Positions 1 to 12,100 of a DNA stretch of 64,000 nucleotides are shown here, piece after piece (within the stretch, counting starts at the first letter, position 1; each line of letters begins with the position of its first letter). The stretch comes from Metridium senile (lineage: Eukaryota; Cnidaria; Anthozoa; Actiniaria; Metridiidae): contig OX459100.1 of the NCBI GenBank assembly GCA_949775045.1, positions 8,653,194 through 8,717,193 of the forward strand, read 5' to 3'. The position numbers and the translations under genes are program-made. The notes beneath the pieces are model-generated. The model searched no databases. It was not told the origin of the DNA and worked only from the letters and a program-made list of their open reading frames with translations.

Positions 1-478
1 GTAAAAGACCACAAAAAAAGCAAAAAGGAATTGGAGATGTGTTTATTTTATGTGGTGAAAAACTCAGACAGTCTGAAGTGAAATAGGTTTTCATTGAGAA
101 GTAAATAAAAAATAAAAAATTGAAAACTAAAAAAACATTCTAACGCAAACAGCTGCACATGCATCAAAAGTTGAATCTAATTAACTCCAAACTTCAGAGA
201 CTAGAATTAAAGCAAAATTTAATTTACATTGATATTTCATACTCAGAAAATTATGTACTTCGAATTAAATTGTGCCTACATTTGTGCCAATATTCAATCA
301 AAACTTCAATCTATGCTTTGTATCTGGTGCAAAATACATCTTGATCAGATCAGGGAAAGTTGATCAATATATATTCGCTAATTGAAAATTGGAAGTGGTC
401 ATTAAAAAACTACTGGGAAACACCTTGTGTCTAAATGCACGGTTGAACACTTAATTTTCAAGAAATTTACACCGTTTA

Positions 479-725
479 TAGAAATATTTTATTTATAGAC
501 ATCTGAACTTCAAAACAAATTTATTGCACATCATCAATATTATTTCAACAGTGTAAAAAATTAGTTCGAATTAAATTGTGCCTACATGCACGGTTAAACA
601 CTTATTAAACATTTTTTAATATTACCGAATATAGAAATATTTTATTAGACACCTGAACTTCAAAACAAATTTATTGCACATCATCAATGACATATTATTT
701 CAACAGTGTAAAAAATTAGTTTAGT
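479..725. repeat. Short tandem duplication, about 135-bp period
   Basis: Two neighbouring copies share the block running from TAGAAATATTTTATT through CTGAACTTCAAAACAAATTT to CAGTGTAAAAAATTAGTT, at about 479-566 and 614-725. The second copy has a few extra bases. Nothing coding is visible. The rest of 1-1,930 is AT-rich with no supported gene; a 1,259-1,441 minus-strand open stretch ends at a good donor-like ATCAGTAAGT but has no recognisable protein. Confidence 0.7.
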
Positions 726-1939
726 AAAAAATCTACGTGCAGAGAGAAAATAAATTCTTTGACCACGCGCAGCAGGACAAGTGGAGACAATTAGAGGCTT
801 AGCTTATAATATGTGAAATAAAGTATGTAAAAAATATGTTTTAAATATTGATATGAAATCGTCATCTTATAATTGATATCTTTCGGTTAAGCATCCCAAT
901 TGGAAGGTTTTTAATCGTTTTGATAACGGAGCAAAGATAGACGATTGCCAGGCCAAAATCATGCAAAGATTCCATGATATAAATATAAATTATTTATAGG
1001 TCATAATTGTAAATGATAAAAACAATTGTTAAAATCCAGCAGAAAAATACAATACTAAAAGAAGAAGAAGATATTGATTCTGTCATTATTGTACCCAAAT
1101 ACAGACATATTTCAAATACGATAACCACAATAAATTAATAAAAATAGGTATACATATGACAAGAAGATATGATCGAGTGTACATGTACAATGGAATAGAT
1201 TTTGCAAACTGATAACACTACACTACTATACGTTGCGGCCAATTATTTCCGAATTATTTCATATTTTCTTAAAAATAAAGCGTCTATTCATACTAAACTT
1301 ACTGATTATATTTGCTGGAAACTTCGTTGAAGGAGAAGGACGAGAGAAAAGCGAAGAACAACAATGACCTCCAAACTCGTTGCATCTCGCAGCTAGTCGT
1401 AAACAGTTCCAATCTGCTGTATTTGCTCGTTTTAAATCCAAGTAGAATTCTCAATTCTCTCTCTCTCTCTAATTCTTAAACAAGCTCAATAGTTTATATA
1501 TTTTCTCACTTCACAAGCACTGAGTAGGACGACGACAAACCGTAATCTGTCTCAGAACTGTCCAACTCTTGTTCTAATAGTTTGAAAAATAACCATGACG
1601 TCACAGCATGTTGTTGAAATAATGCTACTTAGGGGGGAGGTGCAAGGATTGAATAAAAAAAAATCACAAATAATCCTCCAATTACGTCTCCGTATTCTAG
1701 TCACGTGGCGATATTTGCAACCTTTAAATAGTTGACAAAAAATATTTTTTTTAAAAATAAGTGTATACTATTTCAACAGCTCTGTATTTTAAAATTAAGG
1801 TTATTCTTAAACGACGAAATAAAAATATTTGATTTATTTTACATTATTTTTTTAAATCCATGCATGAGAGGGTGAAATTTTTTTTTTATAACATCATCGA
1901 GAAAAAAGAATGCAGGTCATGAATTTCCAAAAAAAATGT

Positions 1940-2270
1940 GTAGTCAATCGAATGATTCGGAAATCGAATGCAATCGAACGCCAAAAAAAATGTGATTTTC
2001 ATGATTGCATTCGATTTCCAAACAATCGAATGGTTGATTGTAGTTGAGTACCATAAACGTAAATTTACAGTAATATATATAAACTATGATAATAAAACAG
2101 TATTCTTTTAGTGATTTTTTAGTTAATTTTAGTAAATGTGTTTTTCTTTTAATCGAACGCAATCGAATGTTCGATTGCAATCGAATTTCTCTAAACATTT
2201 TGTGAATTTATTCGATTGAATTCGATTGCGTTCGATTAATCCGAACGTTCGACTTCATTCGATTGACTAC
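1940..2270. mobile_element. Foldback/MITE with AGTCAATCGAAT ends
   Basis: The left end GTAGTCAATCGAATG is repeated in inverse form at the right end (CATTCGATTGACTAC). The interior holds many copies of AATCGAATGCAATCGAACG in both orientations. No coding capacity. From 2,280 to 3,080 I see no gene, only a GGGAAT microsatellite near 2,814-2,866. Confidence 0.65.
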
Positions 2271-3103
2271 GCCGGGATTAAAAAAGGAACACATCATTTT
2301 ATTCCTTAAAATACAATACTAGTTTGATTAAGTATTTAGCACCAAAACACAGGATACTCCTGTCTCAATTTAATCAATAAATCATTTGCGCTTTTTTTAC
2401 CGAATTGTACCCTAAATAAATATGTTTTGCAAAACGTTCAAAGCACAGATAGATGAAACACTATCTTTTAAAAATTATCCAATTATTTGAATTTTCCTTT
2501 AAGTGTGAAATAGATCACCATAACCCCAAAGAAACACCTAATACATAAAATGGTCGTTTCTGATTGGTTGATTGACTGTGATTTTTCTCATAATCCGTGC
2601 AATTAAGTAATTGCACATGTGCTATTAAAGTAGTTTCACATAAGCCGGTTCTTGTATGTTTTTATGTGTTTCTTATATGCTAATCGGGTCGTTGACAGAG
2701 CCTGTCCTGAACGGGTAAAATGGGAGCTGGGATTGGCCTTATTTTTGAATGGGAATTAAAATGGGATTGGATGCACTAGGACTAGGATTTACAAATTAAA
2801 GAACAATAGAAAATGGGAATGAGAATGGGAATGGGAATGGGAATGGAAATGGGAATGGGAATGAAACTTTGAGCAAAACTGATGGGATTATGTGATTTTT
2901 TTACTGGGATTTGGTCCAGATAAAACTGGGAAATGGGATTCGGACCCCCTCCCTTCAGGACCCTCTTGACAAAAAGCACAACGAATTCACGTGCATACGT
3001 TGTTACAATAGAAAGCACTCGTGGTATTAAGCCACTTTCATCAAATACTCGCGGTATTTTTCATTAATTCTTCTCGAACGGTGTAATTTCCTATACTACT
3101 TCT

Positions 3104-4330
3104 ACGATACGATATAGCTTCGCACATATCTGTGATACATAATTCTTCAAAATTCCATTTAAAATCACAGTAACTACTGGGTTACAAAAGTCCATTTACA
3201 ATCACAGTAACTACTGGGTTACAAAATCCCATTTACAATCACAGTAACTACTGGGTTACAAAAGTCCATTTACAATCACAGTAACTACTGGGTTACAAAA
3301 TTTCATTGTATATCAGTAGTTACTGGGATTTGTAACGTGTCTTGAGTTCCCTTGTTGTAGTGCCGTATTTGGTCAAATAACTCAATTCAAAATCGCCAAT
3401 TTCAATTCCAAGGTATATCTTGGGTGGTTTTACATCCATTTGGATATTAATATGTTGGAGAACGCCCTTAAAACGGGAAAATTCCAGCACTACAACGCTG
3501 AGCCTTTTTTGAATGCATTCAAAAAGGGTTGCCGGTTGTAGTGCATCACAAAATATAGAGTCTACAGGAGAACAGGAGTCTACCAGAGTCTACGGCAGTC
3601 TTCAGGAGTCTACGGGAGTCTACAAGAATCTACAGGAATCTACAGGAGTCTACCAAAGTCTACAGGAGTCTACCAGAGTCTACGGCAGTCTTCAGGAGTC
3701 TACGGGAATCTACAGGAATCTACAGAAGTCTACAGGAGTCTACCAGAGTCTACGGGAGTCTACGGGAGTCTACGATACGATATAGTTTCGCACATATCTG
3801 TGATACATAATTCTTCAAAATTCCATTTAAAATCACAGTAACTACTGGGTTACAAAAGTCCATTTACAATCACAGTAACTACTGGGTTACAAAATCCCAT
3901 TTACAATCACAGTAACTACTGGGTTACAAAAGTCCATTTACAATCACAGTAACTACTGGGTTTCAAAATTTCATTGTATATCAGTAGTTACTGGGATTTG
4001 TAACGTGTCTTGAGTTCCCTTGTTGTAGTGCCGTATTTGGTCAAATAACTCAATTCAAAATCGCCAATTTCAGTTCCAAGGTATATCTTGGGTGGTTTTA
4101 CATCCATTTGGATATTAATATGTTGGAGAACGCCCTTAAAACGGGAAAATTCCAGCACTACAACGCTGAGCCTTTTTTGAATGCATTCAAAAAGGGTTGC
4201 CGGTTGTAGTGCATCACAAAATATAGAGTCTACAGGAGAACATGAGTCTACCAGAGTCTAAAATGCATTCAAAAAGGGTTGCCGGTTGTAGTGCATCACA
4301 AAATATAGAGTCTACAGGAGAACAGGAGTC
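3104..4330. repeat. Two tandem copies of a roughly 670-bp composite unit
   Basis: The block starting GATACGATATAG at 3,104 recurs at 3,774 almost unchanged. Each copy contains four direct repeats of about 36 bp (ACAATCACAGTAACTACTGG), a conserved stretch ending in inverted CACTACAAC/GTTGTAGTG motifs, and then the start of the GAGTCTAC satellite. A fragment of the 36-bp unit also appears at 7,069-7,120, on the far side of the satellite. No coding capacity is evident. Confidence 0.85.
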
Positions 4331-6905
4331 TACCAGAGTCTACGGCAGTCTTCAGGAGTCTACGGGAGTCTACAAGAATCTACAGGAGTCTACCAAAGTC
4401 TACAGGAGTCTACCAGAGTCTACGGCAGTCTTCAGGAGTCTACGGGAATCTACAGGAATCTACAGGAATCTACAGGAATCTACAGGAGTCTACAGGAGTC
4501 TACAGGAGTCTACCAGAGTCTACGGGAGTCTTCAGGAGTCTACGGGAGTCTACGGGAGTCTACAGGAGTCTACGGGAGTCTACGGGAGTCTACGGGAGTC
4601 TACGGGAGTCTACGGGAGTCTACGGGAGTCTACGGGAGTCTACGGGAGTCTACGGGAGTCTCATAAAAGAGTCTACCAGAGTCTACCGGAGTCTAGACTT
4701 GGGTAGACTCGGATAGACTCTGGTAGACTCTGGTCGACTTCTGTAGACACTCTGGTCTCTTGTAGACACTGTGGTCTCTTATAGACACTGCGGTCTCTTG
4801 TATACACTGTGGTCTCTTGTAGACTCCTGTAGACTTGTGTAGTCTCTGGTAGACTCTGGTACAATAAGAGTCTACAGGAGTCTTTAGAGTCTGCAGAAGT
4901 CTACCAGAGTCTACAGGAGTCTGCAGGGGTCTACCAGAGTCTACCAGAGTCTACCAGAGTCTACCAGAGTCTACCAGAGTCTACCAGAGTCTACCAGAGT
5001 CTACCAGAGTCTACCAGAGTCTACCAGAGTCTACCAGAGTCTACCAGAGTCTACCAGAGTCTACCAGAGTCTACCAGAGTCTACCAGAGTCTACCAGAGT
5101 CTACCAGAGTCTACCAGAGTCTACCAGAGTCTACCAGAGTCTACCAGAGTCTACCAGAGTCTACCAGAGTCTACCAGAGTCTACCAGAGTCTACCAGAGT
5201 CTACCAGAGTCTACCAGAGTCTACCAGAGTCTACCAGAGTCTACCAGAGTCTACCAGAGTCTACCAGAGTCTACCAGAGTCTACCAGAGTCTACCAGAGT
5301 CTACCAGAGTCTACCAGAGTCTACCAGAGTCTACCAGAGTCTACCAGAGTCTACCAGAGTCTACCAGAGTCTACCAGAGTCTACCAGAGTCTACCAGAGT
5401 CTACCAGAGTCTACCAGAGTCTACCAGAGTCTACCAGAGTCTACCAGAGTCTACCAGAGTCTACCAGAGTCTACCAGAGTCTACCAGAGTCTACCAGAGT
5501 CTACCAGAGTCTACCAGAGTCTACCAGAGTCTACCAGAGTCTACCAGAGTCTACCAGAGTCTACCAGAGTCTACCAGAGTCTACCAGAGTCTACCAGAGT
5601 CTACCAGAGTCTACCAGAGTCTACCAGAGTCTACCAGAGTCTACCAGAGTCTACCAGAGTCTACCAGAGTCTACCAGAGTCTACCAGAGTCTACCAGAGT
5701 CTACCAGAGTCTACCAGAGTCTACCAGAGTCTACCAGAGTCTACAGGAGTCTACCAGAGTCTACAGGAGTCTGCAGGGGTCTACCAGAGTCTACCAGAGT
5801 CTACCAGACTCTACAGGAATCTACCAGAGTCTACCAGGGTCTGCAGGAGCCTACCAGGGACTACCAGAGACTACCAGAGACTACCAGAGACTACCAGAGA
5901 CTACCAGAGTCTACCAGAGACTACCAGAGACTACCAGAGACTACCAGAGTCTACCAGAGTCTGCAGGAGTCTGCAGGAGTCTACTAGAGTCTACCAGAGC
6001 CTGCAGGAGTCTACCAGAGTCTACGAGAGTCTATAGGAGAGAGAGGTAGACTCTGGTAGACTCTGGTAGACCCCTGCAGACTCCTGTAGACTCTGGTAGA
6101 CTTCTGCAGAGTCTAAAGACTCCTGTAGACTCTTATTTTACCAGAGTCTACCAGAGACTACACAAGTCTGCAGGAGTCTACCAGAGTCTACAGGAGTCTG
6201 CAGGAGTCTACTAAGTCAACCAGGGTCTGCAGGAGTCTACCAGAGTCTACAGGAGTCTACCAGAGACTACCAGAGACTTCCAGAGATACCAGAGACTACC
6301 AGCGACTACCAGAGACTACCAGAGACTACAGGAGTCTGCAGGAGTCTACTAGAGTCTACCAGGGTCTGCAGGAGTCTACCAGAGTCTCTGGGTGTCTACG
6401 GGAGTCTAGTAGACTCCTGCAGACTCCTATAGACTCTTGTTGTCTCTGGTAGTATTTGGTTGTCTCTGGTAGACTTCTGTAGACTCTGGTAGACTCTGGT
6501 AGACTCCTGCAGACTCCTGCAGACTCCTGCAGACTCTGTTAGACTCCTGCAGACTCCTGTAGTTTCTGGTAGACTTTGGTAGACTCCTGTAGACCCCTGT
6601 AGACTCTTGTATACACTACGGTCTCTTGTAGACTCATGTAGACTCTGGTAGACTCCTGCAGACTCCTGCAGACTCCTGGAGACTCCTGGAGACTCCTGGA
6701 GACTCCTGGAGACTCCTGGAGACTCCTGGAGACTCCTGGAGACTCCTGGAGACTCCTGGAGACTCCTGGAGACTCCTGTAGTCTTGTAGACTCCTGGAGA
6801 CTCTGGTAGACTCCTGTAGACTCCTGTAGACTCCTGTAGACCCGTGTAGGCTACTCTTGTAGACTCCCGTAGACTCTTGTAGACTCCTGTAGACTATTGT
6901 AGACA
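3540..6905. repeat. 10-bp satellite array (CTACCAGAGT family) with orientation switches
   Basis: The 10-bp unit CTACCAGAGT and variants (CTACGGGAGT, CTACAGGAGT, CTGCAGGAGT) fill this region. 4,931-5,740 is 81 uninterrupted identical copies. Orientation is reversed (GACTCTGGTA) around 4,700-4,862, 6,040-6,130 and 6,395-6,905, so long inverted pairs exist. A period of 10 is not a multiple of 3, so the open frames here (repeating ESTRVYGSLQ) are by-products of the repeat and not genes. Confidence 0.95.
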
Positions 6906-7270
6906 CTGTAGAGATGTCAGTAGATATTAGCTGACCGCGTAATGATAACAATATTGATAAGGAACAGGGAAATAAATCAAAATTTGCACATTTTCAATTT
7001 GATCTAAACCGAAAATGGATAATAGTTACAATTGGCTCTCCTTGAATTTCCACTCTTGTAAGCGACTTTTCCACTTACAATCACAGTAACTACTGGGTTA
7101 CATAATTCCATTTACAATAACAGTAACTATAATGATAACTAATAATTAATGATACATTTTCAAAAGAAACCATGACCATGACGAGTGCTGTAAATCTTCT
7201 TAAAAAATTCATGAATAATTAATGAGACATTTTCAAAAGAAATCATGACCATGACGAGTGTTGTAAATCT

Positions 7271-7730
7271 GATACAACACTAGTGTTGTATATCCTGATT
7301 TGCATAAGTTTTAACTGGTAATTTTACGGCAAAATTTATTTTAATCTTGAAAATTTTGGTTAAATATGAAAGAGCTAACCTAGACATTTTTTAAGTAGTT
7401 TACAACATTCGCGTCCGTGTTGTATCGGCGATACAATCGCGCGCCTTCGGCTTGCGATTGTATCTGCCGATACAACACGGCCGCTCATGTTGTAAACACT
7501 ACATACAACACTAGTCTTGTATATCCTGATCAGTTGTATAAGTTTCAACTTGTAATTTCACGGCGAAATTTATTTTGATCTTGAAAATTTTGGTAAAATA
7601 TGAAAGAGCTAACCTAGACGTTTTTTAAGTCGTTGATAACATTCGCGTCCGTGTTGTATCGGCTATACAATCGCGTGCCTTCGGCCGATACAACACGGCC
7701 GCGAATGTTGTAAACATTACATACAATATC
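7271..7730. repeat. Tandem pair of about 235-bp units, each with a hairpin
   Basis: Two copies begin ATACAACACTAGT and share TATATCCTGAT, the block ATTTTGGT(T/A)AAATATGAAAG and a strong inverted repeat built on GTGTTGTATCGGC / GCCGATACAACACGG. A related diverged fragment is at about 45,680-45,745. No gene is seen; this looks like a duplicated foldback element. Confidence 0.75.
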
Positions 7731-7819
7731 TGTATGTAAGGAGGGAGACGCAATAACCATTTACAATTTCCTAACTTATGATCCTATATCTCTATCCCTA
7801 TTCCTATCCCTCTAAATTA

Positions 7820-8089
7820 TACTGCAAAAACGGCTGAGTAGATGATGCAACTCAGTACATTGAGTTGATCATGCATTCAGGATGACACTTTATAGTGAGT
7901 AAACCCAACTCATTATTAAGAGTAAACATAAATTTAGTTGTGCCATTGAGTACAATGTACTAAATATATTGTGTTCAATCTCACTTTTACTCACTATAGA
8001 GTTGGATTTACTCACTATAAAGTCACATCCTGAATGCATGTTTAACTCAATATACTGACTTGTATCTACTCAGCAGTTTTTGCAGTGTA
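7820..8089. mobile_element. MITE with ACTGCAAAAAC ends
   Basis: The left end TACTGCAAAAACGGCTGAGTAG is matched at the right by CTACTCAGCAGTTTTTGCAGTGTA. Subterminal pairs such as CACTTTATAGTGAGTAAA also match in inverse form. A TA target duplication is possible. From 8,090 to 8,950 I can support no gene; two plus-strand open frames (8,080-8,355 and 8,443-8,637) match nothing I know, and GTCACGTGAC occurs in both flanks of an inverted pair at about 8,640 and 8,797. Confidence 0.7.
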
Positions 8090-8961
8090 CAAAAGTCAGG
8101 ACAATGTTATATCATTTAGGTGTATACAAACATGCACCGATTATGTGTTCTTTTCCACATGGAGATGAAAGGTCACACAACGCATATGCGGCAAGCATAT
8201 CGAAAATACATGTAAAGGTAGAAACTTGTATGAAGTATGAACGTTCTGTGAACGTCAAATTTGATTGCCCGTGGGTTTTTTTGCGTTCTGTGATTGGTCC
8301 TTATCTTGTCTCAATGACCATCATGCCTTGCTGTCAGCTTCAAAATCACACTTAGACAATTTCTATATATGGGCATCCAAATGACGTCATCGTTGGCTCA
8401 CTTGTCTTTTGTTTTTATGACAGTTACCGCTGACCTCAGCGCATGTACCACCATCGATATTTGTTTTTTCACTTGTTCCCAGTCTTTTGGCTGATTGCTT
8501 TTCTTGGCCAGAAAAATGGAGTCAGTTATTCCTGCAAACTTACTTCCCTTGTAAAGGTTGAAGATGCTCGGTGCAAATACCAGGTGCCTGCAAATAATAA
8601 ACCATTGGTAACTTTACAGAAGGAGCTATTTAAGTAAAGAGGTCACGTGACCTAATTTGCATATAAGTTTTCTTAAATATCTTATTTTTTAGAGATAGAC
8701 ATCGAGAAAAATCTAATCCATAAACCTGCTTTAAATAAAAATAATGTGCTTTGCAGTTCGATAGATAGGGCGTGTACTTACTTAGGGTACTTAGGGTGTG
8801 TAAGTCACGTGACCAAAAAAATGTATTTTCGTGCATTTCAAATTGTTACAAACCCAGATCCACAACTCCCCTAAACGAATGAAAATGATATCAAAGCCCA
8901 CGGTATTACTTATAAAAACTAAAAATGTACTAATTAGCATAATACCCAAGCCTTAATATAC

Positions 8962-9115
<154 letters not shown>

Positions 9116-9151
9116 TAATAATGATGGGTGATTAATGGTTTGGTTCACTAC

Positions 9152-12100
9152 CTCATTGCAGGTCTGCCTGGTAGTCCTTCATCGTTGATAAAAGCTCTTT
9201 CCACTTGAATAAGCTTATCGTTTGCAATTCTTACTTTAAGAGGCCTACACAACAAAATGGTTTAATACGAGCAACAAACAACAGCATGGCTCATTATCAT
9301 TATAGAAGAAATTATGGATGAGAAGAAGCAACATATTCAATAAATAAAATATAATTAGTAAAGGTATAAATAAAGAAAATTTGCACAGCTGCATAAACTA
9401 ACTTGCTTAAATCCAGGCTGTCCAAATACTCCATGTACTCTTTAGATGCATTTTTTAATTCTTCAATAGCTTTACTTACGTATTCTGTAAAACAAATATG
9501 ACATGTCTCAACAACTAGTCAGTGTCATGGGAGGTTTATACATACTTACTGAGAGAGATACCCTTTGTTGATAAGACGTCTCAACAACTAGTGTCATGGG
9601 AGGTTTATACATACTTACTGAGAGAGATACCCTTTGTTGATAAGATGTCACAACAACTAGTGTCATGGGAGGAAGTTTGTAGAAGTACATACTTACTGAG
9701 AGAGATACCCTTTGTTGATAAGATGTCTCAACAACTAGTGTCATGGGAGGAGGTTTGTAGAAGTACATACTTACTGAGAGAGATACCCTTTGTTGATAAG
9801 ATGTCTCAACAACTAGTGTCATGGGAGGAGGTTTGTAGAAGTACATACTTACTGAGAGAGATACCCTTTGTTGATAAGATGTCTCAACAACTAGTGTCAT
9901 GGGAGGTTTATACATACTTACTGAGAGAGATACCCTTTATATTGATAAGATGTCTCAACAACTAGTGTCATGGGAGGAGGTTTGTAGAAGTACATACTTA
10001 CTGAGAGAGATACCCTTTGTTGATAAGATGTCTCAACAACTAGTGTCATGGGAGGAGGTTTGTAGAAGTACATATACTTACTGAGAGAGATACCCTTTGT
10101 TGATAAGATGTCTCAACAACTAGTGTCATGGGAGGAGGTTTGTAGAAGTACATACTTACTGAGAGAGATACCCTTTGTTGATAAGATATTGATGTTGTTT
10201 GTTTGTAGACCTTTGCTATACAGCTCAAGGGATGATGCCATTCTATTCAAGTCAAAGGGCAGTATCTGTGAGTCTGCCATATCAAAGGTCAGCCGTAGGA
10301 TTACTTTAACGATGATGCTATGGTAATGGAAGTGAGGATCGACAAACTTTTTCATCCAGCGAAACGTATCATGCACACTGTGGTAGACAGGATATCCAGC
10401 ATGTGAACCCTTATAAAATATAAACGATAGATCATATATTGAAATTTGTAACACCGTAAAAAATGTTGGCTTAAATTTACTGATGTTCTCGAGATTTAAG
10501 CCCTTCAACGGAGTAAAAGAGTTAGACTAAGAGAGATACTGAGTATATATAAGAAGCGGGAAAAGTGATTCACCAATCAAAAAGCGATAGAAAATGTAGG
10601 AGTTAAAATATAGTAAACACAATTAATTCATCTTTTTCATCTTCTTTTGACGCCAAACCCACCCTTAACCCAAAACAGGCAAACCCATGCATTTAATAAA
10701 CAAAAACATTCTGTAAAGGATTTTAAGAAAGCGCAGTTTGACACAACAAATCCTAAGCCAATACAGCCTTTCCTTTGTTTTTCCGAACAATCTTAAAGCC
10801 CAGAAAGATGTACATCCTTGTTGTCAACAACTTCAAGCTGAAATTTGCACTAGTTTAGCAGTTTTGGTTGTGGAAATACAGCACCAAACCTCAGGATGAC
10901 TCTTTAATTATATGCACTAATTCATTTTCGATTTTTCGCTGATTTTACCAAGAATATCGATAAGTTGGATTTAAATATTTTTTATTTAAATATTCAGTTT
11001 ACAACCATCACTCACCCCGTCGGGGCTCTTCCGTGAGGTTCAATCACACTCACTACCACTACATTCCATATTTACAACACACTAACACACGGCAAACCGG
11101 ATAACCCGGAGAAAATCCCTCGTGGCATAGGAGAGAACAACACATCAAACAAACTCTATTCACTTCAAAAACATCGTTTTTTTTTGTGGTAAAATAGCAA
11201 CAAATTCAATATTTAATACTGCATAAAATTGAAGGGGTATCCTCCCGGGAGGGGTACTCCCTTCAGGGGCGGATCCAGGATTTTACAAAGGGGGGTGGCT
11301 AACTCCAAAATCAATTAAAATGATAGGTCTAGGGTTGCGGACAACTCTTTATGTCTAGGCAATGCAAAATTCATATCATACATTTATAAAAATAATACAT
11401 TAAAAAAAATAATTTGTAAAAATAACTCGATATCTCGGACTTTTCCCAGCCCTTGAATGTCTGTAAATAGAGGTTCCACTGCACCTATTTAAAAAGGTGA
11501 AGGAACCGAAAAGGATACACAAATATGGATTGGCACGTAACTGCAATCCGAAATAAACACCGGCGAGGTTCAAAGTAAGCAGATTAGAACGATCATTTAT
11601 GTCCCGAGATCAATTAAGACTTGCCTTTTCGAATTGACAGTTACTTATTACTTATCACCTAAATAAATTAAGCAGTTTCGAAAACAAATATAGCGGAATT
11701 TCAAACAGAGAAAAGTACAAACCTTACAACATTAGGTATGCAAGAGAGAGGGTGCTATCATTTTCCTTGGGTGATTCTTTATAAATGCCTCGCAAACCTG
11801 TTCTCTACTAATGGGGATGACATGCCCATGCATGGCAATAACGGCTAAGTCAGATAATCTTTGCGTTGTCATCGTGATTCTTAGCCATGTGTGCACTCGC
11901 CTTACACAGGAGAATGAGCGTTCAGCCTCCGTGCTACCAATTGGCAAAACAGCAAGAATTTTCAAAAGTTATCTGATGTTAGGAAAGAACATGTTATCAG
12001 CATGCTTTGACAAAAGTGATGTCACAGATGTTTCCTCTATGGCCTGGCGCTTGCAGTGATTGGTCCAGCGAGACAGCTCACTTTCAAAGGCCGATGAAAC

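Noticed and set aside
1259..1441. Minus-strand open stretch ending at a good splice donor, possibly a distal exon
   Set aside because: No ATG in frame, no acceptor seen, no similarity to the missing GCPII C-terminus.
3513..4706. Plus-strand frames reading ESTGVYRSLQ repeats
   Set aside because: The 10-bp satellite has no stop in these frames; no other coding sign.
4931..5740. Possible CRISPR-like array
   Set aside because: The repeat is 10 bp with no spacers, in a eukaryotic genome.
8080..8637. Two plus-strand frames of 91 and 64 codons
   Set aside because: No recognisable family, splice joining or codon pattern; the first begins in the end of a MITE.
9508..9965. 135- and 147-codon frames on both strands in the nine-copy array
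   Set aside because: They arise from tandem repetition without stops; the units are exon-end and intron copies, not a gene.
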